In this document: one piece after another, positions 15,155-22,751 of the stretch
Numbering within the stretch: position 1 is the stretch's first letter
Layout of the letters: every line of letters begins with the position of its first letter
Assembly: GCA_944381405.1 (NCBI GenBank)
Contig: CALWLA010000023.1
Span: 1-36,949 of the forward strand
Length of the DNA: 36,949 bases
Source: an uncultured Lachnospiraceae bacterium
Lineage (GTDB): Bacteria; Bacillota; Clostridia; Lachnospirales; Lachnospiraceae
Reading direction: 5' to 3'
Notes under the pieces: model-generated
Databases searched by the model: none
What the model was told of the DNA's origin: nothing
Seen by the model: the letters and a program-made list of their open reading frames with translations, nothing else
Made by a program: the position numbers and the translations under genes

Positions 15155-16306
15155 CTATTCCACCCCCTGTACGCTGTTAATCACATCCTGCAGGAGCTTT
15201 TCCTCCTCTGGGCTAAGCCCCTCTCCCAGGAAACGGCTGCACAGGGCCAAGGGTCCCAGCTCCGGTTCCAGCTCCTGGCTTGCAAGCTCCCGCCTCTGCT
15301 GCAAAACCTCTCTCCTGATCTCCAACAGCATGGGAAAGGCATGGTGCAGCCGGTCCTGCATATCCATCACATCAAGATCTGCCTTGTCTGTCAGCACCAC
15401 GGTGACATAATCGCCGCAGGCCTCCCGCAAAACCTCCTCCAGCCTGCCTTTTATGATCCGCACCTGCCGCAGGGGGGTAAGCGGAAGCGATGTCACCTGC
15501 AAACTGCCTTTTTCCATAAGCTCCACCATCAGGATTCCCTTCTGCTGGCCAGCTTCGCTGACGGAGCAGGACAAGGGGGTACCGCAGTAGCGAAAGCGTT
15601 TGTCTCCCGCCTGCATCGGCTTGTGGATGTGTCCCAGCGCCGCATAATCAAAGGGCTCCAGCACATCCGCCTCCACGGCGTCGATATTGCCCAGGGTCCG
15701 TACTTCGGAATCCATCCGTTCCACCGCCTCTGGATCTGCTCCCTTTGGCAGATAAAACTGATGGCTCACCAACACGTTCCGCTGGCGCTCATCGATCGCC
15801 TCCCGTTCCAGAAGGCGGCGCAGGGTTTCGTGATAGGAAAAGCTGCTGCCGTCCTCCCTGGTGCCCAACACTGTCCGCATCATGGAAGGGCGCACAAAGG
15901 GGAGCAGGTAAAAATTCACCGGTCCAAACGCATCCTGCAAGACCACTTTTTCGATATGCTCCTCCGGGCCCTGAGGCGGCAGGCCGATCACATGTACCCG
16001 CTGCCGGGCAAGGATCTGCCGGTAAACATTGAGCCGCTGGGCGCTGTCGTGATTGCCGCTGATCATCATAAGCTCCGCCTTGGGCGCCGCCTCCAGACAG
16101 CGGAGCACAAAGCGGTCGAACAGCTCCACTGCTTCGGCGGAGGGAATGGCTTTGTCATAGATATCTCCTGCGATCAGGATGGCATCCGGCTGCTCCTGTT
16201 GCGCATAGGCCGCGATGCGGTCAAAGATATATGCCTGGTCCTCCCGCAGGTCCCGGTTCATCAGCCGCAGCCCGATATGCAGATCGGAGAGATGGAAAAA
16301 TTTCAT
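15155..16306 (-). CDS. sbcD: Exonuclease subunit SbcD (Mre11-like phosphoesterase)
   Basis: SbcD supplies the manganese-dependent nuclease of the SbcCD complex. The 383-residue protein carries the calcineurin-like phosphoesterase motifs in order: D8-L-H10 (HLSDLHIG), G-D48 (IAGDIYDK), N85-H86-D87 (SGNHDS), a histidine in VLVSHQFY, and GHIHKP. The start has an AAGGAGC site. It is the first gene of the sbcDC operon; no clear promoter was found in the short gap upstream. Nothing is missing. Confidence 0.97.
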   Translation of the reverse strand: MKFFHLSDLHIGLRLMNRDLREDQAYIFDRIAAYAQQEQPDAILIAGDIYDKAIPSAEAVELFDRFVLRCLEAAPKAELMMISGNHDSAQRLNVYRQILARQRVHVIGLPPQGPEEHIEKVVLQDAFGPVNFYLLPFVRPSMMRTVLGTREDGSSFSYHETLRRLLEREAIDERQRNVLVSHQFYLPKGADPEAVERMDSEVRTLGNIDAVEADVLEPFDYAALGHIHKPMQAGDKRFRYCGTPLSCSVSEAGQQKGILMVELMEKGSLQVTSLPLTPLRQVRIIKGRLEEVLREACGDYVTVVLTDKADLDVMDMQDRLHHAFPMLLEIRREVLQQRRELASQELEPELGPLALCSRFLGEGLSPEEEKLLQDVINSVQGVE

Positions 16307-16396
16307 GGTTTGGTGCTCCTTCGTCAGTTTTTATCCAAAGCTTGCCTTCTCCGGGGCTCCCGTCCAAATTTTTGGGGCCATTCGGTATCAGGCCAT

Positions 16397-16424
16397 CTTT
16401 CTACTCATACTCCCTGATTACGAC
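16397..16424 (-). repeat. Possible second diverged CRISPR-repeat-like element with crRNA handle
   Basis: On the minus strand this segment begins GTCGTAATC and ends TGAGTAGAAAG, which shares 10 consecutive bases with the CRISPR handle TGAGTAGAAAT. The part between could form only a weak stem (4 of 5 pairs). It overlaps the abiEii stop codon. No terminator follows, and the 34 nt after it match nothing I could find in the window. It may be chance. Confidence 0.3.
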
Positions 16425-17160
16425 TCCCACATTCTGCTTTCTGGATTCCAGCTGATCCTCACATTGCTGTCAGCAGTCAGCAGTGGTGTAGCAAACATCC
16501 TTACACCCGAGATTACCTCTTCAAGCGAAATCTGGACCATTGCCTTTTTCTTTTTCAAAAAAGAGTTCCATCTTGTTTGATGCAGCGCATCATGAGTAAA
16601 TTCCTCTCCGAAGGCTGTCGTACTCATAGACATTTCTGTTCCCCTATGTTGAAACGTCTCGGTCACTGCTTTTTTCATGCCTGCATATTCAAACGCGTAT
16701 TTACTCGTGAGAATATAAATATCGTAAAAATCCTTGTATCGGCTATTCAAATATCCATTATATACAATCGCCTCAAGCTTTTCCGCAATCGAAGATTCCA
16801 GTGAATACGCATTGACTCTCGGTGCTTCCATATCAAGAATCACCGGAAAATCCATTTTTACTGCATCAGGATAAATCATATCCCCAAATCCAATATCTAT
16901 GCTTATCGGAATCCTCGTTCTGTCAAGATAGCCTACTGCCGAAATATGCAGACCATGATATTCTTTGAATTCCGTGATATTTTGTCAAAAATCGCATAAA
17001 GAAATATTCCGCCCTTCAGCACGAAGTGTTCCGCATACTTTGATACGGAAATTCTGTATATGGTTCTCTCCAACCCGTAATAGACCAGGGCTTCTTGAAA
17101 AGTATGGCCTGTCTCCACGGCATAATTTTTAAGACGCGCTTTTATGGAATCAGCATTCAC
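16418..17160 (-). pseudogene. abiEii: AbiEii-type nucleotidyltransferase toxin, broken by deletion and frameshift
   Basis: AbiEii toxins are nucleotidyltransferases of the DUF1814 family paired with AbiEi. The N-terminal part reads from a GTG at 17160 (overlapping the abiEi stop as TAGTG) and reaches the family motif FVLKGGIFLYAIFDK near residues 46-60, then hits a stop at 16933. The C-terminal part is open in another frame from about 16985 (EFKEYHGLHISAVGYLDRT, then IPISIDIGFGDMIYP) to 16418. The segment that should lie between, including the RxTxDID catalytic motif and roughly 40-60 residues, is absent. The toxin should therefore be inactive. A sequencing indel alone would not explain the missing motif. 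Confidence 0.85.
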
Positions 17161-17738
17161 TATATCAACACCTCCAGATATGTCCTAATCGTTTTTTCAC
17201 AGCGAAGTTTTTTAGCATACTCATAGAGCCTGTCAATCTGCCGGCCTTTCCTTCCAAGATATTTCTTCAGTATCTCGGAAGTCTCTTCCATTCCTACCTT
17301 ATTCCGGTAGTAAATAATATCCGCGACTGTCTTTTCAATATCAAAGATATGAAACGAATTCTCCCCATCCCTTATTTCCTGAACGCCGATATTCATACGT
17401 CCCGGATCAAAATAATGGATCCTGATCTCCGGCCATTCAGGAAGCGTGCTGACCTTCTTTTTTCTCGCAATTGCCACGTCTACCGCATCCGGCAGAAAAT
17501 CTGTCAGACCATAATATCTTGCCGCACTCATGAGACAGATAACCCCATCCGGTACATATGCCTCGGCACTATAAAAATCATTTTCCTCGCCCTTATAGGA
17601 AAGGTTCTCGTAGGTGCTGCGGTTGATTCTCTTAATAGCTCCATTCTCTTCGAGTTTTCTTATCTTATAATAGGAATATCCCATGTCTTTTAGCTCGGCA
17701 ATTTTAATAAATTTTCTGCCTTCAGAGATCGTATTCAC
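17160..17738 (-). CDS. abiEi: AbiEi-type antitoxin and transcriptional repressor
   Basis: AbiEi neutralises AbiEii and represses its own operon through an N-terminal winged helix. The 192-residue product has the expected HTH-like N terminus (IAELKDMGYSYYKIRKLEENGAIKRI), then the AbiEi core with DFYSAEAYVPDGVICLMSAARYYGLTD and a C-terminal helical domain with HIFDIEKTVADIIYYRNK. The GTG at 17738 was chosen because AAGGAGG lies 8 nt before it; the ATG at 17783 lacks a site. The antitoxin is intact although its toxin is broken. Base use is more A+T-rich than in the neighbouring sbcDC genes, suggesting separate origin. Confidence 0.88.
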   Translation of the reverse strand: MNTISEGRKFIKIAELKDMGYSYYKIRKLEENGAIKRINRSTYENLSYKGEENDFYSAEAYVPDGVICLMSAARYYGLTDFLPDAVDVAIARKKKVSTLPEWPEIRIHYFDPGRMNIGVQEIRDGENSFHIFDIEKTVADIIYYRNKVGMEETSEILKKYLGRKGRQIDRLYEYAKKLRCEKTIRTYLEVLI

Positions 17739-17809
17739 CTTCGTTTCCTCCTTCCCGTAAAGAAAATTAAAGTAAGGCAGCATGGTTTCGCTTCTGCTGT
17801 CCTACGGAT

Positions 17810-17880
17810 ATCATACATTATTTTTACTGTAATTTAAATAAGTTTCGGCAATTATTTTTTTAACCGAAATTTGTTTAAAT
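17810..17880 (-). promoter_or_regulatory. abiE promoter with a 17-bp inverted-repeat operator
   Basis: Two 17-bp half-sites at 17832-17848 and 17864-17880 form an inverted repeat (ATTTAAATAAGTTTCGG against ATTTAAACAAATTTCGG, two mismatches) with a 15-bp spacer. A minus-strand -10, TATGAT (17810-17815), has a -35-like TTTAAA 17 nt upstream, inside the proximal half-site. Known AbiEi proteins repress by binding inverted repeats at their promoter, so this is the probable operator. Confidence 0.65.
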
Positions 17881-17935
17881 CCATATTCAGCTTGCCATAC
17901 AAATTTCTATCCTCCTCCCAGTAGAGGAGCGACGC

Positions 17936-17984
17936 TAAAAAGGAGTGCCGCCCCACCAGTCAGCCTAGCGCGGGCGGCACTCCT
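17936..17984 (-). terminator. Terminator after oleate hydratase
   Basis: A 13-bp perfect stem, AGGAGTGCCGCCC (17941-17953) with its complement (17972-17984), is followed on the minus strand by five T. It lies about 25 nt after the oleate hydratase stop. The plus strand also has a T-rich tail, so it may work both ways. Confidence 0.9.
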
Positions 17985-18008
17985 GCCTTTTCTTTTATCG
18001 ATTCTTTA

Positions 18009-19976
18009 TTACAGCATCCCGTCCTTCAGCACGCCGTACTGCCTCAGGAGCTTTTCCAGCACCGTGCCCTGTACAAACCGCAGCGCCGGTTTTTTCAGCA
18101 GATTCAGGGGGCCTGGGAGTTCGATCTCCAGGGGAGATTTTCCATCCATCAGGCGGACGCTGCTGTCCAGCAGGGCCCGGACGTCATAGACGCTTCCCCA
18201 TACCTCCGGCACGCCCCGGTCAACGCCCAGAAGGCCGTAGACCGCTTCCATGGCGGTGCGGACGGAATACTCCGTGGTAAACACCGTATCCCGTGGAGTG
18301 TCTGCGAACTGGCCCAGGAAAGCGAAGTTGACGCAGCCATCCGGAATGACATCAGGCCGGTCGCCCTTCCGCCTCGGCATAAAGAAGGCGGTGATATAGG
18401 GCAGCATGGTGGGAACGCAGACCGCGCTCTTTTCTGCATATTCCGGTATCAATTCCTCTGGCACACCGATGTGATACAGCCATTCCTCTGTGACCTCCCG
18501 GCCGGTGCAGTCCTTCATGGGCTTTTTCACATAGTCGCCGGGCACATCCGTAAAGAGGCCGTAAACCCATACGCAGACCTTTTCCGGATCCTGGGCCTTG
18601 AACTGGCCCTGCCGGTTGATGGTCCAGCTCATGAGCCAGCTGGAGTCCTTGCAGCTGACGATACCGCCGGTCACCACTTTTCCGCTGCGGGGATCCCGCT
18701 TGCAGATGTTGGTGATGTAGGGGATGATCCTGTCGTCCAGGGTGGTGATGGTGGCGGATTCCCAGTTGGTCTTCTGGATATCCGAGCAGAATTTCTCCGG
18801 ATGTCCGAAGGCGGGGTCCTGCTTTGCGATGTTTTTCCAGAGGCTCCAGCAACCGCTGGTCCGCACCTCTGCATCTCCGTTGGGCGCATGGTCCTGGTCG
18901 CCGTAAATGGTTCCCTCCGTGCAGCTGCCGTTGGTAACGAATACCAGATCATTTTCCGTCAGCAGGATGCCCTTTTCCTCTCCCTTCACCTTGCATTCGA
19001 TGGCGGAGGCGATCTTCTTTCCGTCCCGGAACTCAAACAGCACGTTGGTCACCTCGGTTCCGAAGCGGAAATCCACCCCTGCCTTTTCCAGATATTTCTG
19101 CATGGGCAGGATCAGGGACTCGTACTGATTGTAGCGGGTGAATTTCAGGGCGCTGAAGTCCGGCAGTCCTGCAATGTGATGGATAAAGCGCTGGAAGTAA
19201 AGCTTCATCTCCAGAGCGCTGTGCCAGTTTTCAAAGGCGAACATGGTGCGCCAGTACAGCCAGAAGTTGGACTGGAATACCTCATCGTCGAACACGTCCT
19301 CGATGGTCTTGTCATACAGATCCTCGTCCTTGGTCAGGAACAGCTTCATGATCTCCATGCAGCCCTTCTGGCTCAGGCCGAATTTTCCATCCGTATGGGC
19401 GTCCTGTCCCCGGTTTTCCGTAGCCCGGCACAGGGAATAGTTGGGATCCTGCTTATTGAGGCGATAGAACTCGTCCAGCACCGAAAGCTCCGGATGCTCC
19501 AGGGAGGGGATGCTGCGGAACAGATCCCACAGGCATTCAAAATGGTCCTCCATCTCTCTGCCGCCCCGCATGATGTAGCCCCGGTTGGGATCGTTGATAC
19601 CGTCGCAGGCGCCGCCTGCGATATCCATGGCCTCCAGAATGTGGATATGGGAGCCCGGCATGCCGCCGTCCCGCACCAGGAAGCAGGCTGCGGAAAGCGC
19701 TGCCAGGCCGCTGCCTACGATATAGGCGTTTTTCTGTTCCGCGCCCTCCGGTTTTTCCGGACGGGCAAAGGCTTCGTAGTTGCCGCTGCTGTAATAAATG
19801 CCCTTGCTGTTTTTCTCATGCATGCCCCGCTCCGTATTCCGGTAGTCCCCGGTGTCCGGAAGCGCTTTTCTGCCGGAAGCTCTTTTTTCCTCCACTGCCT
19901 TTTTTGCCAGCATTGCCGCTGCGCCTGCTCCTGCAAGACCTGCTGCCGCTGCGCCGATTTTCTTTAGGTTTCTCAT
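18009..19976 (-). CDS. ohyA: Oleate hydratase (FAD-dependent fatty-acid double-bond hydratase, MCRA family)
   Basis: This enzyme adds water to the cis-9 double bond of oleic or linoleic acid, giving 10-hydroxy acids and detoxifying unsaturated fatty acids. It matches the 67-kDa myosin-cross-reactive antigen family. The FAD-binding motif is YIVGSGLAALSAACFL (85-100), and RGGREMEDHFECLWDLF (137-153) contains E141, which aligns with the catalytic glutamate of characterised hydratases. From the ATG at 19976 the protein is 655 residues, some 60 longer than typical, because of an N-terminal Ala/Gly-rich segment (IGAAAAGLAGAGAAAM) before the core. An upstream ATG at 20003 with AAGGG is an alternative start. 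Confidence 0.94.
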   Translation of the reverse strand: MRNLKKIGAAAAGLAGAGAAAMLAKKAVEEKRASGRKALPDTGDYRNTERGMHEKNSKGIYYSSGNYEAFARPEKPEGAEQKNAYIVGSGLAALSAACFLVRDGGMPGSHIHILEAMDIAGGACDGINDPNRGYIMRGGREMEDHFECLWDLFRSIPSLEHPELSVLDEFYRLNKQDPNYSLCRATENRGQDAHTDGKFGLSQKGCMEIMKLFLTKDEDLYDKTIEDVFDDEVFQSNFWLYWRTMFAFENWHSALEMKLYFQRFIHHIAGLPDFSALKFTRYNQYESLILPMQKYLEKAGVDFRFGTEVTNVLFEFRDGKKIASAIECKVKGEEKGILLTENDLVFVTNGSCTEGTIYGDQDHAPNGDAEVRTSGCWSLWKNIAKQDPAFGHPEKFCSDIQKTNWESATITTLDDRIIPYITNICKRDPRSGKVVTGGIVSCKDSSWLMSWTINRQGQFKAQDPEKVCVWVYGLFTDVPGDYVKKPMKDCTGREVTEEWLYHIGVPEELIPEYAEKSAVCVPTMLPYITAFFMPRRKGDRPDVIPDGCVNFAFLGQFADTPRDTVFTTEYSVRTAMEAVYGLLGVDRGVPEVWGSVYDVRALLDSSVRLMDGKSPLEIELPGPLNLLKKPALRFVQGTVLEKLLRQYGVLKDGML

Positions 19977-20035
19977 ATGTTTTACCTGCCTTTCTGACTC
20001 CATCTTATCCCTTTTTGCCGGCAGCTGCCATTTAC

Positions 20036-20074
20036 AAAAAGGACCGGATGATAAGTTTTTTATCATCCGATCCT
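20036..20074 (-). terminator. Strong terminator between tetR and ohyA
   Basis: A 15-bp stem (20040-20054 with 20060-20074, one GU pair) and a 5-nt loop is followed by five T on the minus strand. It starts at the tetR stop codon, so ohyA probably has its own promoter or depends on read-through. Confidence 0.9.
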
Positions 20075-20643
20075 CATTGTACAGATTCTTCTCTTCTGAA
20101 ATTTTCGATGGCGTTGGTGACGCTTCCCTGCATCAGGACGCCGATCTGCCGGGCCAGCACCCGGTAATCCTCCTGCATGCCTTTTTTGATCCAGTCCAGC
20201 ATAAGCCCGGCAAAGCTGTATTTGTAAAAATCCGAGATAAAGGCCTTGTCCTCCTCGGAAAGCCCGGTGCCCGCCGCCTTTTCCTCCACCACGTCCCGGA
20301 TCAGTCCGTAGGTCAGCCGGAACAGGAATTTTTCCATGCTTTCCCGGCTGATGCACCGGTAGGCGTTCAGGATAAAGGCCTTGTTGGCCAGCACCGCCTC
20401 GAAGATATGGGAGAGGCCATCCTGCCAGGTGGCGTAGGTCTTTCTCCCCTCCAGGGCCCTTGCGGCCTCCGCCAGGCAGGTCCATTCCACCAGATCATAG
20501 ATATCCTTGAAATGATAGTAAAAGGCCATCCGGCTGATACCGCATTCCGAGGTAATGTCCTGAATGGTGACCTTATCCAGGGGTTTCTTCAGCATGACCT
20601 TTTTCAGAGCGGCCTCCAGGGCCTGTTTTGTCGTATTCGGCAT
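20074..20643 (-). CDS. TetR/AcrR family transcriptional regulator
   Basis: A DNA-binding regulator of 189 residues. The N-terminal TetR helix-turn-helix is clear: KPLDKVTIQDITSECG, then ISRMAFYYHFKDIYDLVEW (about 20-55). The C-terminal domain resembles the DhaS-like group but no ligand can be named. The ATG at 20643 has a GGGAGGA site; the open frame reaches further back into the dipeptidase gene without support. It lies directly upstream of oleate hydratase on the same strand, and TetR proteins often control fatty-acid stress genes, so ohyA is a reasonable target. That link is inference. Confidence 0.92.
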   Translation of the reverse strand: MPNTTKQALEAALKKVMLKKPLDKVTIQDITSECGISRMAFYYHFKDIYDLVEWTCLAEAARALEGRKTYATWQDGLSHIFEAVLANKAFILNAYRCISRESMEKFLFRLTYGLIRDVVEEKAAGTGLSEEDKAFISDFYKYSFAGLMLDWIKKGMQEDYRVLARQIGVLMQGSVTNAIENFRREESVQ

Positions 20644-20701
20644 AGCTTCCTCCCGCGGCGTTTTGCCGCCTGCCGCCGCTGCCCGGCGGCTTTCGCTGCC
20701 C

Positions 20702-21739
20702 TTATCCCAGCACCGTCTGATAAACCCGCAGCACGTTTTTATAAAAGACCTTTTCGATCTCCGGAAGGGTAAATCCCGCCTGCTCCATGGCCTCTGCAAG
20801 CCGCTGCATCTCCCCGGCTCCGTCGATCTCCAGTTCTCCGCCGATGCCGTCGAAATCCGTACCCAGGCCGATGACGTCGATGCCTGCCACCTGCTTCATA
20901 TACTTCATCTGGGCGATCATGTCCTGGATCCGGCTCAAAGCAGGTGCGCCCTGCTTCCGGGCAACGCCATAGGCCTCGTTCAGGAAGCCTGCGCAGAAAT
21001 TGATGCCTGCCACGCCGCCCCGCTCCGCCAGGGTCCTGAGCATCTCATCGCTCAGGTTTCTGGGGTGGAAGGCCTGGCCTCTGGCATTGGAATGGCTGGC
21101 GATGATGGGGGTTTCCTTTTTCGTATGGAGGAACACGTCCCGGATGCCTGCGTCATTGAGATGGGACAGGTCGATGAGCATGCCGATCCGCTCCATTTCC
21201 TCCACAAAGGCGATGCCGCAGTCCGTCAGGCCGTTTTCCGTATCCAAATCCACGCAGACCGCATGTCCCTGGGCCGCATCGTATCTGGAAGGGTTGGGGA
21301 AGGCCAGCTCGTTTCTGTAGTTCCAGGTCAGGGTGGACTTCCGGACGCCTTTCTCGTACATGGCATAGAGGTTTTCCAGCTTTCCTTCGTATACGCCCCC
21401 CTCTTCCACGGTCTTCAGGGCGGACATGCGCCCCTCCGCCTGGTTTTTCAGGATATCGGAGGCAGACCGGGCCGGACGGATCAGGTCCTCGTTTGCCGCC
21501 ACCTGCCTGTCAAAGGTATCCGACAGGGAGCAGACATGGGCAAAGGGCGTTTCCCCTGCCTGCTTTATGTCCTCCAGATTGGTATAAAGGGCAAAGCTCT
21601 GGCAGAGATATCCCGCCTCTTTCATCCGGAGCAGGTCCACATGCAGCTGATTCTGCCGGAGGCTAATCTCCTTTCCCTCCCGTTCTCCTTTGTTGATCTC
21701 TGCGATGGTATCGCAGTGCATATCGATGATGGGTATCAT
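20702..21739 (-). CDS. Membrane-dipeptidase-type metallopeptidase (family M19)
   Basis: M19 enzymes are zinc dipeptidases related to renal dipeptidase. The 345-residue protein has the metal ligands in the right order: DMHCDT (H8, D10), a glutamate near FVEEMERIGMLIDLSHLND, and histidines in DLSHLND and IIASHSNARGQ, ending with GLGTDFDG. No signal peptide is visible, so it should be cytoplasmic. The ATG at 21739 has an AGGAAC site and the family N terminus MIPIIDMHCDT. It lies between the DUF2156 gene and tetR, all on the same strand, and may release amino acids such as cysteine from imported dipeptides. Confidence 0.95.
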   Translation of the reverse strand: MIPIIDMHCDTIAEINKGEREGKEISLRQNQLHVDLLRMKEAGYLCQSFALYTNLEDIKQAGETPFAHVCSLSDTFDRQVAANEDLIRPARSASDILKNQAEGRMSALKTVEEGGVYEGKLENLYAMYEKGVRKSTLTWNYRNELAFPNPSRYDAAQGHAVCVDLDTENGLTDCGIAFVEEMERIGMLIDLSHLNDAGIRDVFLHTKKETPIIASHSNARGQAFHPRNLSDEMLRTLAERGGVAGINFCAGFLNEAYGVARKQGAPALSRIQDMIAQMKYMKQVAGIDVIGLGTDFDGIGGELEIDGAGEMQRLAEAMEQAGFTLPEIEKVFYKNVLRVYQTVLG

Positions 21740-21829
21740 GCTTCTGTTCCTCGTTTCTGAAAAATGAACGCCGTATATGACAGGGCAATCATAATGAAAG
21801 GCCATATGTCTCTGCATACAGCCTTTTTA

Positions 21830-22744
21830 TTATAGCATATTTACGCCGTATTTTTTCCGGATCCGGTATTTTTTTGCAAATCCTATGGGTTCATAGGACA
21901 GCTTTGCCTCCCGGATGCCCGAATCTCCCAGGTCGTCCTCCCGGTTGACGATCAACGCCTCCGGAAAGCCATGCAGCAGGAACTGCTGGTTGATGAACTG
22001 GTACATGCCGTGAATGTCCGGGTTGGCTTTTTCCACGCTGATCACCGCCATCCGTTCCCTGGGGTTGTAGCAGCCCATGGAAAAGGCTTCCACCTCCCCG
22101 TCCACATAGATGACGCCGGAGCGCAGAGGCAGCCGTTCCATATGGCGCAGGATGTTGTAGATGCCGTCGATCTCCGCCGCCAGGGTCTCGTCGCAGTCTC
22201 CATGGATGTCCAGCCACTGCTTCAGGAATTCCCACACGTCCTTCCAGTTGTTTTCCCGGATCTGGGTGTAGGTATAGCGGCTGCCGTATTTCCTGAGAAA
22301 CTGGCGGATGCGGTTCCGCTTGTCCGAAAGGCCCTCTCCCTTAAGCTCCAGGAGCGCCTGTCTGTTGTAGAGATAATCCCGGCTGTCCTCATCCTCGGAA
22401 ATGTGATATCGGTCCTCCGGCAGCCGGAGGATCCGGAGGCTTTCCTCATCTGCCAGATCGACGGCAAAGGGAAGGCCCAGCTCCTCCTCCATGTAATATT
22501 CCATGGCGGCAAAGGCCTCCGGCAGGTCCTCAGCCCGGCAAAGGGGCATCCCTGCATAACGCTCGCCCGAAAACTGCATTTGGGAAAGCAGAGCTCTGCT
22601 TTCCCAAACACAATACTCGACATGATACAGATCCTTCCAGAGATATTCATCCAAAACCGAGCTTTCACAGGTTTTATTCCCGCGCATCGTGTAAAAGCCG
22701 GCGATTTCCGGGATGCTGTCTGATGTCAGTTTTTGAAATTTCAT
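21830..22744 (-). CDS. DUF2156 (phosphatidylglycerol lysyltransferase C-terminal-like) protein
   Basis: This 304-residue protein resembles the stand-alone DUF2156 family, which has a tandem GNAT-like acyltransferase fold related to the catalytic domain of MprF. Recognisable segments are YDYLYNRQALLELKGEGLSD-like text around residues 125-145, then KRNRIRQFLRKY, and the C-terminal PDIHGMYQFINQQFL. There are no membrane segments, so it is not a full MprF. Its substrate is unknown. It starts 7 nt after the symporter gene and is probably cotranscribed. Its coding sequence contains a 30-nt perfect palindrome at 22579-22608. Confidence 0.82.
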   Translation of the reverse strand: MKFQKLTSDSIPEIAGFYTMRGNKTCESSVLDEYLWKDLYHVEYCVWESRALLSQMQFSGERYAGMPLCRAEDLPEAFAAMEYYMEEELGLPFAVDLADEESLRILRLPEDRYHISEDEDSRDYLYNRQALLELKGEGLSDKRNRIRQFLRKYGSRYTYTQIRENNWKDVWEFLKQWLDIHGDCDETLAAEIDGIYNILRHMERLPLRSGVIYVDGEVEAFSMGCYNPRERMAVISVEKANPDIHGMYQFINQQFLLHGFPEALIVNREDDLGDSGIREAKLSYEPIGFAKKYRIRKKYGVNML

Positions 22745-22751
22745 TTTCGAA

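Noticed and set aside
13696-15180. 494-codon plus-strand frame opposite sbcC
   Set aside because: It mirrors the biased codon pattern of the real sbcC gene, is leucine and proline rich, and has no family features.
16933-17160. A 75-residue independent gene
   Set aside because: It is the N-terminal remnant of AbiEii, ending at the frameshift.
18471-19967. 498-codon plus-strand frame opposite oleate hydratase
   Set aside because: Shadow of a strongly supported minus-strand gene; no ribosome site or recognisable domain.
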